This document shows positions 35,407 through 48,789 of a stretch of 64,000 nucleotides of DNA, piece by piece. Location: the NCBI GenBank assembly GCA_905183005.1, contig CAJJDO010000072.1:5394-69393 (forward strand). The letters run 5' to 3'. Source of the stretch: Paramecium pentaurelia (taxonomy: Eukaryota > Ciliophora > Oligohymenophorea > Peniculida > Parameciidae). The translations under genes were made by a program, and so were the position numbers. The notes beneath the pieces are model-generated. The model had not been told where the DNA came from. It did no database searches and was given only the letters and a program-made list of their open reading frames with translations. Within the stretch, counting starts at the first letter, position 1; each line of letters opens with the position of its first letter.

Positions 35407-38400
35407 ATGATTGAAAAACTACTTTATGAATTACCTATAGGCATTATCTTATTTAATTCAAATGGAGAAGTGTAATTTTAAAATTCAATTTCATATAAAT
35501 ATTTACCAAAATCAGTTGATTTAGTAACAAAAAAATATAATTTGAATACTATTTAAAAGTATAGTGATTTAATTCTAATGGAAGGAGACAAAGCAAAATT
35601 CCAGAAAGTTTTTGAAGAAACTTTGGAATCTACAGATCCAATAATAATTTCATTTGCATTTTAAGGTCATCCTATACCAATATGTTGTCATTTAAGAAAA
35701 TAGGTTTTCAATAAGAATTCAATTGTGGAAGCAATATTTATTGAGAAAGCTGATGATTAATCCTTAATTTATGATAAAATATCTTAGAGTTTATAAATTA
35801 TGAAGATCTAATAGATATCTGAAATACTATCAAAATAGCCTGATAGAATTAAGTAGCAATTATTATAGTCATTATTCCCTATGTTAAGTAAAACAGATTA
35901 TTAAAAGTCTGATTAGATTGTATGTAATTTAAAAAATTACTTTAAATTTTTTGCTGATTGTTTATAAATTATTTACAAAACAAATCCTCATTTAAAAATA
36001 GAGAATGATGTTCCTGACCAAGCTTTTATTGATATAGTAAAGTTACATAGTATATTAACTTAATTAATATCTTACATTTATCAAGAGCATCATAGAAAAT
36101 AAATGATGTAAGGGTTTTCATCTTAAAAATAATTGATTTAATAAAGTGAAAGATCAATTTAAAGAGAAATGAATAATTTTTCTTTAATATCATTTAATAT
36201 ATCAAAAGGAGATGTATTATAAGTGACAATCTAAATAGATTATCATAATTAAATTTAAGAATTAGAGTTGTTATTTTAAAGATTTGACTTCGAAGGACTA
36301 AAAAGTTATGATTTTAGATTGTAACAATTATAAGAAGAAGATTTATCATACACATCATTTATTCATATTTTACATTAGATATATTAAATAGAAGGTCAAA
36401 TAGAATTATGTGAAAGATTAGATAATATTAAGATTTAAATCAATATTCCAATGAGAGTGACAAATGAATATTAACCAGTTCTATTAGATCATTATATTAG
36501 TATGGGTAAATTAGATCCTCAATCTAAAATCTATTCAATTAATAGTGAGATATTTTAAGCTTTTAGAATTAAATCTACAAAGAAAATCACTTCTACCTAA
36601 AGAATAGCTCCTTAACCAGCTTCAAGAGTTAATGAAGAAAATGTAAAGGTTTAAACATCCTTAAGTGAATAAAAACCATTTTAAATTTGTAAATGTTTTG
36701 AATATACTTATCGACCAAATGTAATTAGTGAAGAGGAGAAATTAGAATCTAATAAAATTATAAGTCCTAATTTATCACCTATTAATAAACCATCAACTTT
36801 AAATTAAGCAGATGTTGCTACTTTTGATATTGAAGATAGAATTAATACATAAATGCATTCAGTAGAAAAAGCAGTTTCTAAAGTTTTGGAATAAGTTTTA
36901 TCTGAAATAATGACATTTAAAGGAAAAAGAATTAATGTACAATTTAGAAATTCTAAGCACAAATAAAAATCATTTGAAACATCTCCAAGCAGTATTTATT
37001 TAATATTATTATTTATTAGATTCTTCAGCTTAATAACCAAATTAAAGAAATACTAGTGTACCAAATTTATAGTAATTTAGAACTACTATTCCTGAACAAA
37101 GAGAAACTAATACAAATTTATAATAATAACAATAATTATCCCAACATCCAAATTAATCATTATTTAGATAGATTGCTATAAAATAAGCACCAACTTAAAC
37201 ATTATAGAATTTTGGAGTACCACCTACTGTATAATCTTAATCTTAATAAATGAATTCAGTTTAACAAACTAAAAGATATTAAGGAACATAATTATTAAGA
37301 AATCTTAGAGAAAATGATTCAAAAGTATAACATTTAGAATAAAGTGATTAATTTAATTAATTCAAACCGGATGAAAATAATGATGATTTAAAAAATTCTG
37401 TTAAATTTATTCCTACTGCATAAGATGATCATTAATTATAAAAATCTTAAACTTCTTTTGGAGTAATTGTTCAACCTGTTTAAACTTAAGGATCTGAGAA
37501 ATCACCTTGTTTTAAAGTCTAAAAATAAGTTACAATAAATGAAATTGAAAATTAATCAGAAGAAATCAAATAATAAGAAACTGTAGATTTAAAATAATAT
37601 TATAAAGAAAATTTAACATATTTAGTAGTGGATGATTCAACAGATTTCTTAGATTACAAAGTTAAATAAACACATTAATTAGATTAAAGTATAATATATT
37701 CAGATGCAATCAAAAAGATTAAATCAATGTTTGAATTAAATAAAATTTATCATTTTATTATTGTTAGGATTAATCTACCATTAAAAAATGGAATCTAAGT
37801 AATCAATTATTAAATATTTTAAGTTTATTTAAGAAATAAGATAATTAGAAAATTAACATAATATACCTAAATAATATTTTATTGGTGTTGAAACCAATAT
37901 ATCTTAAACTCTTAAATAGTCTTGTTTAGAAGCTAGTTTTGATGAAGTTTAAGAAAAACCTATAAAGTCATAATATTTAGAGTAATTGATTGTAAAACGT
38001 ATGAATCCCCCTCCTGCAATTATTTGGAAATCTATTATTGGCAAAAGTTGTTCAATTACAGATTAATAAGAGAAACTAAATTAAGTTCATTAAGATCTAG
38101 ACTAATTTCAAATACCTTAAAAAATAGCTTCATTAAAAGAAATATCAATTACTCCAAAGTAACCACTACTTAGAAAAGCTTTCTATCATCCAATTGTCAC
38201 TATTTATATATTAGATGATTCAAGCGTACAAATTAGTGCTTTATCATCAATGAAATTTGATTTCAAAATTAAAGTTGAATATGATAGAAATGTAGAAGCT
38301 GGATTAAAACGTTTAGATAAATTATTTGAAGAAAAGAAAATTTATCATGTAGTCTTAGTAAAAATGAATTTTACAAAAAAAACTGGATTAGAGGTTAATA

Positions 38401-38607
38401 TTTAAATTAATTTAGATATTATAATCAATTAGAGAAATGGAAGAAAAATATTAAGTTCCAAAATAATTTATAGTAGCTATAGATAGTGATTTTACTGATG
38501 ATAAAAAATTAGATTTAATCAAATAAGGATTTGATGATGCTTTAACAAAACTTATTGATAAAAGATTATTAGAAGGAATACTAATAAAAAGATTAGAAGA
38601 TGAATGA
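35407..38607 (+). CDS. Degenerate hybrid histidine kinase: PAS, kinase-like core, two receiver-like domains
   Basis: ATG 35407, TGA 38605-38607; introns 36992-37019, 37799-37823 (ends AAG) and 38394-38415 give 1041 residues. Residues 1-110 resemble a PAS domain (ELPIGIILFNSNGEVQF). About 130-340 follow the plan of a histidine-kinase core, but no phosphoacceptor His block or glycine boxes are recognisable, and the N-box position reads IVKLHSILTQLISYIYQE. A long Gln-rich linker follows. Two receiver-like folds end the protein: the acceptor Asp is Arg778 in IIVRINLPLKNG and Lys968 in VLVKMNFTKKTG, although EKPIK (conserved Lys) and a LDDSS acidic pair remain. Phosphorelay is therefore unlikely; a scaffold or sensor role is inferred. 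Confidence 0.8.
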
Positions 38608-38700
38608 ATTTTATGTATATTAAAGCTTAAAATCATTATTACTTTAATTATTGATAAGTAATCAATAAATTTTTTAAATATATATATATATATTCTATTT

Positions 38701-39678
38701 TCACTATTTTTTATTTTTCTTTTGATTTCTTTTACCTATCATCCTTTAAGCAACAAGACCAAATAATACAATAGCACAAAAGCCTATAACTTCTTGTCTA
38801 TGTGAACAAAACTGTTCCTAAATTTAATATTTATATTGTTTTCCAGAAGTCTCATCTTTACAACTTGTAAGAGTAACAAAAAATATAAATAAAACTGTAA
38901 AACTTATGATTTCTCTAATTTTTAACTTAACTTTTCTATTTAATTATATTGAAAAAAAATTACTCTAATAAATTAAAGTTTGGTCCTTTTTTCTAGAATG
39001 CAATTAATTTATATTATGAATTCTTTTTATCAAATTAAAATTCTAGATATCTCTCATTAGTTTTTAAATCTACTAATGTGGTGATTTTTTTTGCACAATA
39101 TATATGCCAGAATCCTGTTTAAAATAATTAGTGTAATTTGCTTTTTGCTGCAATCACTAAATCAGTTTCCCAATTTTCATAATCTAATATGATAATTTCA
39201 TTTAAGCATAATTTCACTTTTTGCAAACTATCCATTTCTTATTCTGATATATTCTTTTATGAAATCAATATTGGTTCTGAAACATTGTTTTCTTTTGTTA
39301 CTCCTTGTAATTTAGTTTATATTTATTTGATTTGACTAAACTGAAAATAATCAACAGGTTTAGCTTGATAAATGAAAATTGTAATATCTTCAATTTTAAT
39401 CATGAGATATCGATTTTTTTTATGTGACAAATTATATGCAGGCTTAACAGCTATTATAATGATGTATTCAGATTAATATGTATCACTTATAAACTATTGA
39501 AGTTTTTCCTCTAAAAAATATTTTTATTAATACTAATTTTGTCAACCTTTTTTGTGGTAATCCATTCATTTAATATATTATTTTAAATAATGCTTGTAAA
39601 ATATCGAAATTATTGAATTGGCATATCCATTTTTAATTAAACTGAATTCCCTTTTAGATTAACAAGTTCTTTGCTCAT
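38701..39678 (-). CDS. Hypothetical protein with two C-terminal membrane helices
   Basis: ATG 39678, TGA 38703-38701; introns 39511-39533 and 38936-38963 give 308 residues. A soluble N-terminal region of about 220 residues (SEYIIIIAVKPAYNLS, NRYLMIKIEDITIFIYQ, TGFWHIYCAKKITTLV) looks like an alpha/beta domain. It is followed by two hydrophobic segments (IISFTVLFIFFVTLTS and EVIGFCAIVLFGLVAQ) separated by a loop with two Cys, and a very basic tail (KRNQKKNKKQ). No family recognised. Convergent with the histidine-kinase-like gene, 93 bases apart. Confidence 0.65.
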
Positions 39679-39866
39679 CGATATGAAAAATAGTTATTAA
39701 TTATAATTAAATTATGAGATGGAATAAATTATTCATTAACTTATAGTATTAATATCTCAAAAATAAAAATTAGTAAAAATTATTCAATTTATTTTTCCAA
39801 ATTAATCAAAAATCAAAAATTCTAATTTAATATTAATTAACCAATAAAATTCATTTTTTTATAAAG

Positions 39867-42136
39867 ATGGAAGATGGCTATATATAAGAGTTGTTTAAAC
39901 TATTTCGAGAATCATAATGTGTTCAACCTCCTAAAAAACCTATTGGAGCATATGAAAAGTTTGTAGGAAATTATGAACAAGCATGTAAAGATAAAAATCT
40001 AAATTACAATACTGAGTAAGCCAAAAAATAATGGGAAAACTTAGAAAAGGAACTTAGAGAAGGTACTATTATTATTGATTTTAGAATATTATCGATTATC
40101 AAAGGAGGATTAAGAGTTGTATGATAGGTTATTCCGTTAATATCATTCTATTTCTAATCTCATTAAAAAAAAGAAAGCTGATGGATCTGTGTTATTTTTT
40201 TAAGAAAAAGGAGCAAATGGAAGTTTAACTAATCTTTAATAATTATGGGATGAACTAAGTCTTGATGAAAAATAAATATATGGTTAAAAGGCATAATAAA
40301 ATTATGAGGATACTATTAAAGTATTTTATATTACTTACTTAGGCTTCAATAGAAGAATATATAACAGAATACTAAAATTATATAAATCATGAAAATGAAA
40401 AACCATAAGATTTATAATTTGTTCAAAAAATTGAGGATGAGCAAGATGAAATAGATTAAATTGATATCATAATAGGAATAAAGAGAACTAATGGAAAGAA
40501 GGAATATTTAGTCAGGTTTAAGGGTAAAACAGGTAAAGATGCAAAATGGTTCCCAAAAAAGAAACTCAGAAAAGTAAAAGAAATTGTAAAAGAATTTGAA
40601 GAAACATATTTTAAATAATCATTTTAGGATAATGAATCTAGTAGTGGATTTGATTCAACACCTCCTGAATAAATTTTCGTAGAAAATGATAAGGAAGATT
40701 AATAATAATAATAATAATAATAATAAATTGAAGAAGTGAAAGAAGAATAAAAAGAGAAATAGAAAGTAAAATCAAAAAGAGAGATATCATCAAAATAAAA
40801 TTAAGTAAAGTAATAAAAAAATGTAAAAAAATCTACTACTCCCTAAAAAATCAATACTTCTACTTCAAAAATTTAAGAAGTTGATAATAAAACCAATTAA
40901 ACAAGAAGAAATTAAAAAATAAGTGAAAAAACAAATTCTATTTCTAAAACATAAGCTAACTTAAATTAAGAGAAAAATAACAAAAAATAAGATTAAGAAA
41001 TAAAAAACTAGAAATAATTAGATACATCAAAAGATGACAGAAAATAAAATGAAAAACAAATCTCAATAGAAAAACCTATTAAATCTGTAAGGGAAACTAA
41101 AAGTTCTTAATAGAGTCTACCAAAAATATCTAATAAAAAATCTCTAGAAGAGCCTGTTATTAAAAGAGTAAGGAAATAATTGAATGATTAATCAGTAGAA
41201 AAATCTAAGAATGAAAAACCCTAAAAATCAAAATCTAAAGATGTAAAATAAATCAAATAATAAAATTAATCACAAAAAAAAGAGAGTAAAGAATCTGTTA
41301 TCACTAAAAGATAGGTAAGAAGTAGAGATAATTCAAATTCAAAATCACACTAATAAACAACAACAAAAATTAATACAAAGAACTAAAAACAAGAAATAAA
41401 GGATAATAAATTGGCTACTAAAACAAAATTAGTTGCTTAAAAATAAAGTTTAAATAATTCTAATCATGATTAATCTAATAAAAATAGTATTTAAAAATCA
41501 GTAAGTTAATAACAATAATCTAAAAATAAATAAAAGTAAAAATAAAATGCAGTATCAAAAACTAGAAGTACAAGTGCTTAATCGAATAAATTATAAAATA
41601 ATTAAAATTAAAAAAAAGAATAAATTTCAGTCAAAAAGCGTTCTCGATCGGTTGAAGTTATCAATAGTATTACTCCCAAAAACCCCACTATAAATAAGGT
41701 AAGTTAAAGTTTAAAGGGAACTAATAAAAATAGTAAAAGTTCAAAAAATGCTCCTCCAACTAATAAATCATTGAATAAAATCCAATAAAATTAAAAATTG
41801 CAAAGAAGTTAAACTTAATTAAAAAAAGTAAAACAATTAGTTGACGTATAAAATAAAAATTTAATAAGTGCTTAAAAATCTAGCTAGGTTAGAACTTCTT
41901 AAAGAGGAGTACGTGAAAATACTAGAAATAAGAGTGCAATGAAAATAATCAAAAAAATATCAAAAAACAATATCAAAAATAAGGGGAAATAGAAACAAAA
42001 AATAACTGAAAAAAAATAAAAAAAAGAATAAGCTAATCCAAAAAATAATATAAAAAATAGTAAAATTATATCTACAGTTACTGTCAGATAAACTAGAAGT
42101 AAAAAATCTAAGAATATGGGAAAAAGAAAGCACTGA
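39867..42136 (+). CDS. HMG-box and chromodomain protein with long basic Gln/Lys/Ser tail
   Basis: ATG 39867, TGA 42134-42136; introns 40063-40084 and 40321-40342 give 741 residues. Residues 20-140 hold one clear HMG-box-like segment (PPKKPIGAYEKFVGNY ... WENLEKELREEY) and possibly a second (WDELSLDEKQIYGQKA). A chromodomain-like unit follows: IIGIKRTNGKKEYLVRFKG, then KWFPKKKLRK and EIVKEFEETYF, close to the consensus I.G.R...G..EYLVKWKG...W.P...L. The remaining 500 residues are low-complexity Lys/Gln/Ser/Asn with a polyglutamine run encoded by consecutive TAA codons (about 40700). Probably a nuclear chromatin or linker protein. The tail has no introns. Confidence 0.85.
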
Positions 42137-42191
42137 ATGTTGACAATCTTTTGAATTATTAAATATACATTAAATAATATTTTCAATTTAA

Positions 42192-45100
42192 ATGCAGAAA
42201 GGTATTAGTGAAAACTTCACAAAAAATCTTAATTTTAATATTGATGACGAGAAATTTTATGTTTTACCACAATAAGGAGAAATTAATTTTAAAGGAAATA
42301 TACATGAAGAAGTATTTACCTTTTTTTATATTAGGAATTATCATAAAATGATAATCTCTAATAACCATTAAAGAATATTGCAAATGAACTTATAGAAAAA
42401 ACAATAAAAATAAGATAAAGTTGGATTCTATAGAAACAGGCATATTAATTTAATTTACCACCTTCTTATTTTAAATAAAAAGTTATTATCCAAAGAAATA
42501 ATGATAAACATCAAATTTAAAAAGAAATAAACTAAAATGATTTTATTCCTTATTTAGAATTTAATAATCAATAATTAAATTAAATAAGACGTGATGGTAC
42601 TTTTGATGTTTGTTCAAAGAATAATCCAAATATTAAATACAAATGGATTATTTCAAGATGGATTGTAAAAGGAACCAAGAATATTCGAAACTCTTTTTAT
42701 AAAGATATGTTAAAAGCTGAAGATTGTTTAACAGGATTAGTAGATTTAATTTATAATGATACTAATTTCAACAGTTTATGGAATTATTCAATTATACATG
42801 GCATATATATCATTATTAAAGTAATAAATAATAATATAAATTAGAAATCAATATAGATTCCATCACTTTTCATTGGATATAAAGAGGTGATTAGAAAAGT
42901 TTCTAAAGAATCAGCATAACTTTAAGTAGAAAGAGAAAGGTAATTATCTTTAAGAAATAAGAATTTGAATTTCTCAATTTATTAATATCTTCACCATACT
43001 CCAGAGACTTAATCTGCAGCTAAATTCAAAATTGATTATATTAAGAATCAACTAAAATATTTTGAATAAGATTGTTGGAAAATAGCTGCACTTATAAGTG
43101 ATTAATATATCAATCGATAACATTAAAATAATTATGAATATAGAAATTTAGAAGAAAAATATCAAATTAAATATGATTAAAATAAAGAGATTGACGAACT
43201 TATAAATGAATAACTTATAAATGCTTAAAAAAGATTTATCTAATAAAATAGTTTGGATATGCCTGAATCAGCTATGAAATAATTATTAGACATTACTGAA
43301 TGTTATTAATTATAAAGATATTATAAAGAATTATTGAAAGTATTTTTTTGAATTATAATAGAATTAACTTGCAGACTATGAAAATCATATGATGGAATAA
43401 TATGAAAGATAGTTTTTCTTTTTAAATAAACCTGAACATCGTAAATAATACCTTCTTAAAGCATTATAAATTAAAAAGAAGAATTTAAAAAAACAATATT
43501 ACAATTAAATGATTTAAGAATTAGCCCAAAAGAATATTATTGATAGAAATATTTTTATAGAATTTAAGGAAAATAAAAAAAATTATATGAATAGAGTATA
43601 AGAATAGATAAAAAAGGTCAATGAATAATCAACACCAAACATTACTTTTATCATGTTTATATTATGAAATAATTTTAGAGCTCGTTATATATTTCCTCCT
43701 TATCCCATAATTTAAGAAGGAAATAAATATGTATTAGTTTAGGAAGTGGAATATTAGGTAACATCTTAAAATTATTGCTGGAAATTAACTAGTTTTTGCT
43801 TAATATATTTTACTTTAATATCTGATAGTCTTTATATATTTTATCAATATGGAATAATGGGATCTTTTGGACTTAATGCTTTATTCTCAATAAATCCATT
43901 TTATAATGATTAAAAAATAAATGAGTAAACTGGAGAAGTGTTAGATGATTAATTAATTTAAACAATCTGCTCAACTTTAAAATTAGTATATAAAGGTATG
44001 AGATAATCAAGAAAGGAATTTGAGGAATCAGAAGATTCTGGAATGTTTGGTAAGGGTTGTCAAAGAATTTTTAATTTATTGGAAGTCTATATTTTTCGAT
44101 TCTTATTTGTTGGAGTATTTTTCACATTAATTCTTTAACCAATGTTAATCTTATTCTTTTCAGCATTGTTATTCTTTCTTTTCATTACTTCTTTTGTATG
44201 GGCTATATTTATTGCACTTTTTAGGTAATATATATATATAAATATAATAGAATGATGATATGTATATTATTTTATGATTTTGAGACAGCATTTAGAATTG
44301 AATTCAATGATTTAGATTATATTCATCATATATTACCACTGTTCAGAGTTTTCTTTGAAATTATGATAGGAATGTTTGAAATAATAGTATGTTTGATTTT
44401 CTTGTTGATTTTTCCTATTTTAGCTATGCTAATAATGTTATTTGGAATTATTAGATATATAATTCGTTCTATGTATGATTGCTTTATGATGACAGTATAT
44501 ATATAAAATTATAATTAATAGTTTGTATATTGTTGTGGAAGAGTACCTCGTCGTTCTGGATGTTTAGTATGGAGATTTGGAGGAGATTACGGTTAGAAAA
44601 AAATTGTCTATAATTATCATAAAGTATAATAATATTCTTAAATTTTATATTAGTTAACAAATGAAGAATTCTAACTATTAGCAGCTAAGGAAATAGAAAA
44701 TTATATATTTGAAGAATATCAAAATAGATTAAAGATAAATATTTAAAAACCAGAAAAAGAAATAAATAAAAATTTGTAGCCTTTTTTCAATCATTTCAAT
44801 GCTATATATTAAATAGAAGATAAAAATGCAAAACTTCTTTAAGATTAACTTTTTGCAAAAGTTGCTAATTAAACATAATATTAACCTGTTTTAGATACAG
44901 AAACAAAAAAATATATTAAATTTACAGAAAATGAACTTTTTGAGATTAAACATTATTTGAAGATATTTTTAATTGAATAAATCAATTTAAAAAACATGCA
45001 TTCTTTTATTTGGAAAAGGACTAATTTATAAATAGGACAATATTCAGAATTTGTTGATATTATTTTAACTTCAATATTTGGTAATGAAATTTTAATACCA

Positions 45101-45446
45101 AATAAAGAAATAATTCAAGAGGTGTAGATTGTAATTAATTTATTAATTCTAATTAGAAAGTAGATAAAGAAAAAGGATTAGGTAAATAAATAGAAAGAGC
45201 AATGAATGGAGAAGTTAATTTAAATAGACCTGATTAATTTGTTTTAGAATAAAAACATGATATAAAGAAATAAATAACAAAGAAAGTTTATAAAATATAT
45301 ATCCCAATTTCAGAAGTAAATTAATAATTTTATAATTATAGATACTTGATAAAATATGGTTGGCTTAATAACCATCATAAGAATGGAGTTCATTAAGCAA
45401 TAAGGATTTAAGATTTTTATTAAATTATTCTTTAAAAAATGAATGA
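42192..45446 (+). CDS. Large multi-pass membrane protein of unknown family
   Basis: ATG 42192, TGA 45444-45446; introns 42312-42334, 42821-42844, 43340-43361, 43655-43678, 44225-44250, 44495-44521, 45131-45156 and 45316-45341, with an optional in-frame one near 44629, give about 1018 residues. The N-terminal 450 residues are soluble and helical, ending in a coiled coil (NEQLINAQKRFIQQN). The middle has four or five hydrophobic segments (SFCLIYFTLISDSLYIFY; FFTLILQPMLILFFSALLFF; IVCLIFLLIFPILAMLIML) and a Cys-rich loop (VYCCGRVPRRSGC). A cytosolic domain of about 300 residues follows. Architecture recalls ciliate-specific transporters or channels, but no pore or transporter signature is visible. 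Only 55 bases downstream of the chromodomain gene. Confidence 0.75.
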
Positions 45447-45644
45447 TTAATATAGAATCTACTTGTATTATTAGTATTTCTTAAAAAAAATAAATGTATT
45501 CTATATTTTCACTTTTGTTGTTTATATTATTTTCCTTAATTATTATAATAATTAATTAATCTAATAGATGTAAAAAATAGAGTATTTCATTATAATCTAA
45601 TTTTATATAAGCATACATAATTTTATTATCATTATAAAGTTAAT

Positions 45645-48600
45645 TCAAATAATGATTGAGTCTCGAGACAGTACTTTAGATGGTAATACCTATCCAAATC
45701 TAATTACTTTGTTAGATGTGGTAGAAATCTTTTTCTATTATAGATTACTTCGTAACTGCATCATTCTCAATTTATTTTTAACTCTTTTAAATTTATTTCC
45801 TTTTTCTATGATAGCTTAATTCATTCTGTTTCTTCTCAATTTTAAATATTTTAAGATATAATTAAATGGAAATAGCATAAACTTTTACATTTTTTCTATT
45901 ATATCCTTTTACCAATGATGAATATTTTTATTTGCTTAATCAATTATTTTTTCAGCATTAAATTATGAATAAAAAAAGTCATAATTTTATATGACTTCAA
46001 AATCTTCAATCATTTTTTGATTTAATCTCCAAAATAATGGTTCTATTTAAGAAATTGCCTTTTTAATAATTGGATCTTCTATATCTTACTTATTTAATTT
46101 ATTGTAAACATGAATAATGTTGTCATTATGTGTATTTTAAAATGTTTAAATTTATAATGATTCATCCCAATCCTCATCTTAAACTTACTTAATGATAAAT
46201 GTATTTGTTGGACTTTTTTTAATTTATTTAGTATTATTAGAAGGAAACATAGTCATCTTTCTAATAAGTCTACCTTAATTTAATTATTGTCTCAATTCTC
46301 CTTTGATATCAATTTCAGGTTCTTTAAGCTATTTTGGTTCCATTCTGACACTACTTAATAAATCAATCTATTTATTTTAAACTTCTGTGGAATATTAAGG
46401 GAGTAAAGAAGAAACTCTAAAAATATCCACTGAAGTTGAAGGATCAATAATATTACAATCCATCTAATCTTATTCATGATAATAGGTAATTTTAAGTTAC
46501 TAATTTATTGATTATTGATTATCACTAGAGTATACTTTAGCAAATTCTGCTACAAGATCTTTCTCTGATAAAGCAAGAAACACATTTTTCTTTCTTCTTC
46601 TTTAAAAACTAGACCTCTATTATATTTTAGGATGCTGATGTTTTTTAATAATAACTTCAAAATTAGGTTTATGTTAAATGTATGGACATTTACTTAAAGT
46701 ATGTTCAAATTACTGACATGCAGGACAGTAGACACTTTTTTAAAGTACTGTTTAATCAATATTTAGTACAATAGAGTCTTTTAATTAACAATACTTTTAA
46801 AAATCATCAGGATAATCTTTTAGAGTTGTTAGAAAATCTTATTTTGATAGTACTAACAAACTCACATATCCAACAGCTTTGAATAATTCCATATCAGGAT
46901 CTTCAATGATAAATTCTTTAACACATAAGAATTCTCCTAATCCTATGATAGTATTCATTTTGGATCTTTATTTTTCATCTTTATGTTAATAGAGTAAATG
47001 TCCTTATTCTATAAAACATAAATGATGTTGTCCATTGAAATCAATATAAAAGGTATTTTCAGGAGGTATTACTTATAAATAATAAAATTAAATTTATACT
47101 TTTTCTCTTAATACTTTTAAATAAAGCATTTCTAAACTCTTCACTAAAGAACTATTAAAGTAGAATAGACTTTTCAATAAAAACTTTATGAGCCTGTCTG
47201 TCTAATTCTTCTTTTAATTCATCAGATAATTAATCTAATAATGTTTATTCTATTTCCAAATCTACTTCATCATCTTCTTTCCAACGATATGTCAAATATT
47301 CTTTGATTCTTAAAAATATATTAATAATTCTTACTGATGTTGTAATGCAAATGGTATATTTCTTTTATTCATATATTTATTAATTACTCTCATTTTTTAA
47401 TTTCTTTCAACCTAATTCTAGGTAATATCATTAATAATTCCTCCAATAAAATTTATACTGTAAGAAAACCATAAACAAGCCCCCAAAATGAAAATAATAG
47501 TTACAATTTTTTCAGTTGAATTTTTAGGTACATTATCTCCATATCCTATTGTCAACATAGTTACTATTGCAAAATACAAAGCTTCTAAATATTAGAGTTA
47601 CCAAGGTTTGTCTGTTAAGTCTTTAAAATCGATCCAAGAGTCTTCAATTTATAAACTGGAAATCCAAAACCAAAAACAACTAAATAAATGTAAAATATAA
47701 TAAAGAGTTGCCATAAATTTTAATAATCCTAATATACCTCTTTAAGGTCTTGTAAAATAAGAGTATTATTCACTTTTAGATAGTATTTCATAAACATATG
47801 AATATTATGTTAGAGTTACTAATGTAAATAAATTATAATGTGGATTTTCAGGAATTAAAGATAAAAAGATCAATAAAATAATTATAGAGAGAAAGTCAAT
47901 GAATATTGATTTTTTTACTTGAAATATTATTAATTTCCATCTATCTCTAATAGCTTAACCATTAAGATATTATTATGTATTTATTCTAATAAAAAAGTCC
48001 ATTATTAATACTATACAAATTATTACAGTTAATGCTGTATTTTCTTAAAATAAAATTTGAGTGTGAAATGCTACTTCTAAAGGTATTAAGATAACTAAAA
48101 TTATCCTAAAAACAACAGCAAATAAATCCCAATAGACTTTGAAAAGGGATTCTGGTTAAATTAAAGGAATTAGATTAATTGTGGTTTAACAAATTTTAAT
48201 TATCTGTTTTTTAATATTCTAGTAGTATTGCTTTAAATTTTCCATTTTAGTCTCTTCAATTTAAGACTCCATTTCGAATAGCTTTTTCATAGCCTAGAGT
48301 GTGAATCCAGCTCGTTAAATTGATTTTGCATATTGAAGCAATATATTACTTTAATAGTTCTTATATTTACCTATCAGCAGCTTTATCTCCTATTAAATTT
48401 AGATGAGTATAATTTAATGTTTCTAACATTCTCCGTTTGATTTATAGTTTTTCCAAAAACCTTTTAAGAAGAAAGAAAGCCATCATGCTTGATCCTGTAG
48501 AATGCTATTTATAAGAAGGAACATTTATTATAGTCTTGCTTGTTTCAGGAGGACTTTTTTGAACATTTCTTAATGCAAGTTGCTCAAGTTTTTTCACATT

Positions 48601-48789
48601 GTATTAATCATATCCTTCAATACTTTTTACACTCTACGTTTAACTGTAAAGATGAGGATAATTAATTGAAGTCTCCCTTTTGGTTGATCGCAAACAGAAA
48701 CCTAAATATTATTACTCAAAGTCTTCGTTTTATTCTGCTTATAGTTCTTAATCTAATTCAACATTGAATCTAGGTGATTCAAATTACAT
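45645..48789 (-). CDS. Voltage-type K+ channel with cyclic-nucleotide-binding-like domain (EAG/HCN/CNG family)
   Basis: ATG 48789, TGA 45647-45645; introns 48349-48370, 47309-47334 and 47072-47099 (all end AAG) give 1022 residues. Six membrane helices with selectivity filter in VTMLTIGYGDNVP, preceded by the pore helix (LEALYFAIV). The S4 region lacks the usual Arg/Lys ladder (the run YSYVYEILSKSEQYSYF has few positive charges), so voltage gating is doubtful. A C-linker (IKEYLTYRWKEDDE) leads to a CNBD-like fold (HHLCFIEQGHLLYQ, IIGLGEFLCV) without the canonical cassette Arg. Beyond it is a Cys/His cluster (YCPACQQFEHTLSKCPYIQH), then a 350-residue Gln/Lys tail. K+ channels of this class set membrane potential and swimming behaviour in Paramecium. 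Confidence 0.9.

Noticed and set aside
38864..38895. A 32-nt intron ending AAG in the small two-helix membrane protein
   Set aside because: On recounting the bases after the intron 38936-38963 the frame continues without it and encodes a membrane helix, so this example was withdrawn.
41899..42186. Hydrophobic 95-residue minus-strand ORF
   Set aside because: It is the antisense of the Lys/Gln-rich tail of the chromodomain protein; antisense of AAA/AAT-rich codons always reads as Phe/Leu/Ile.
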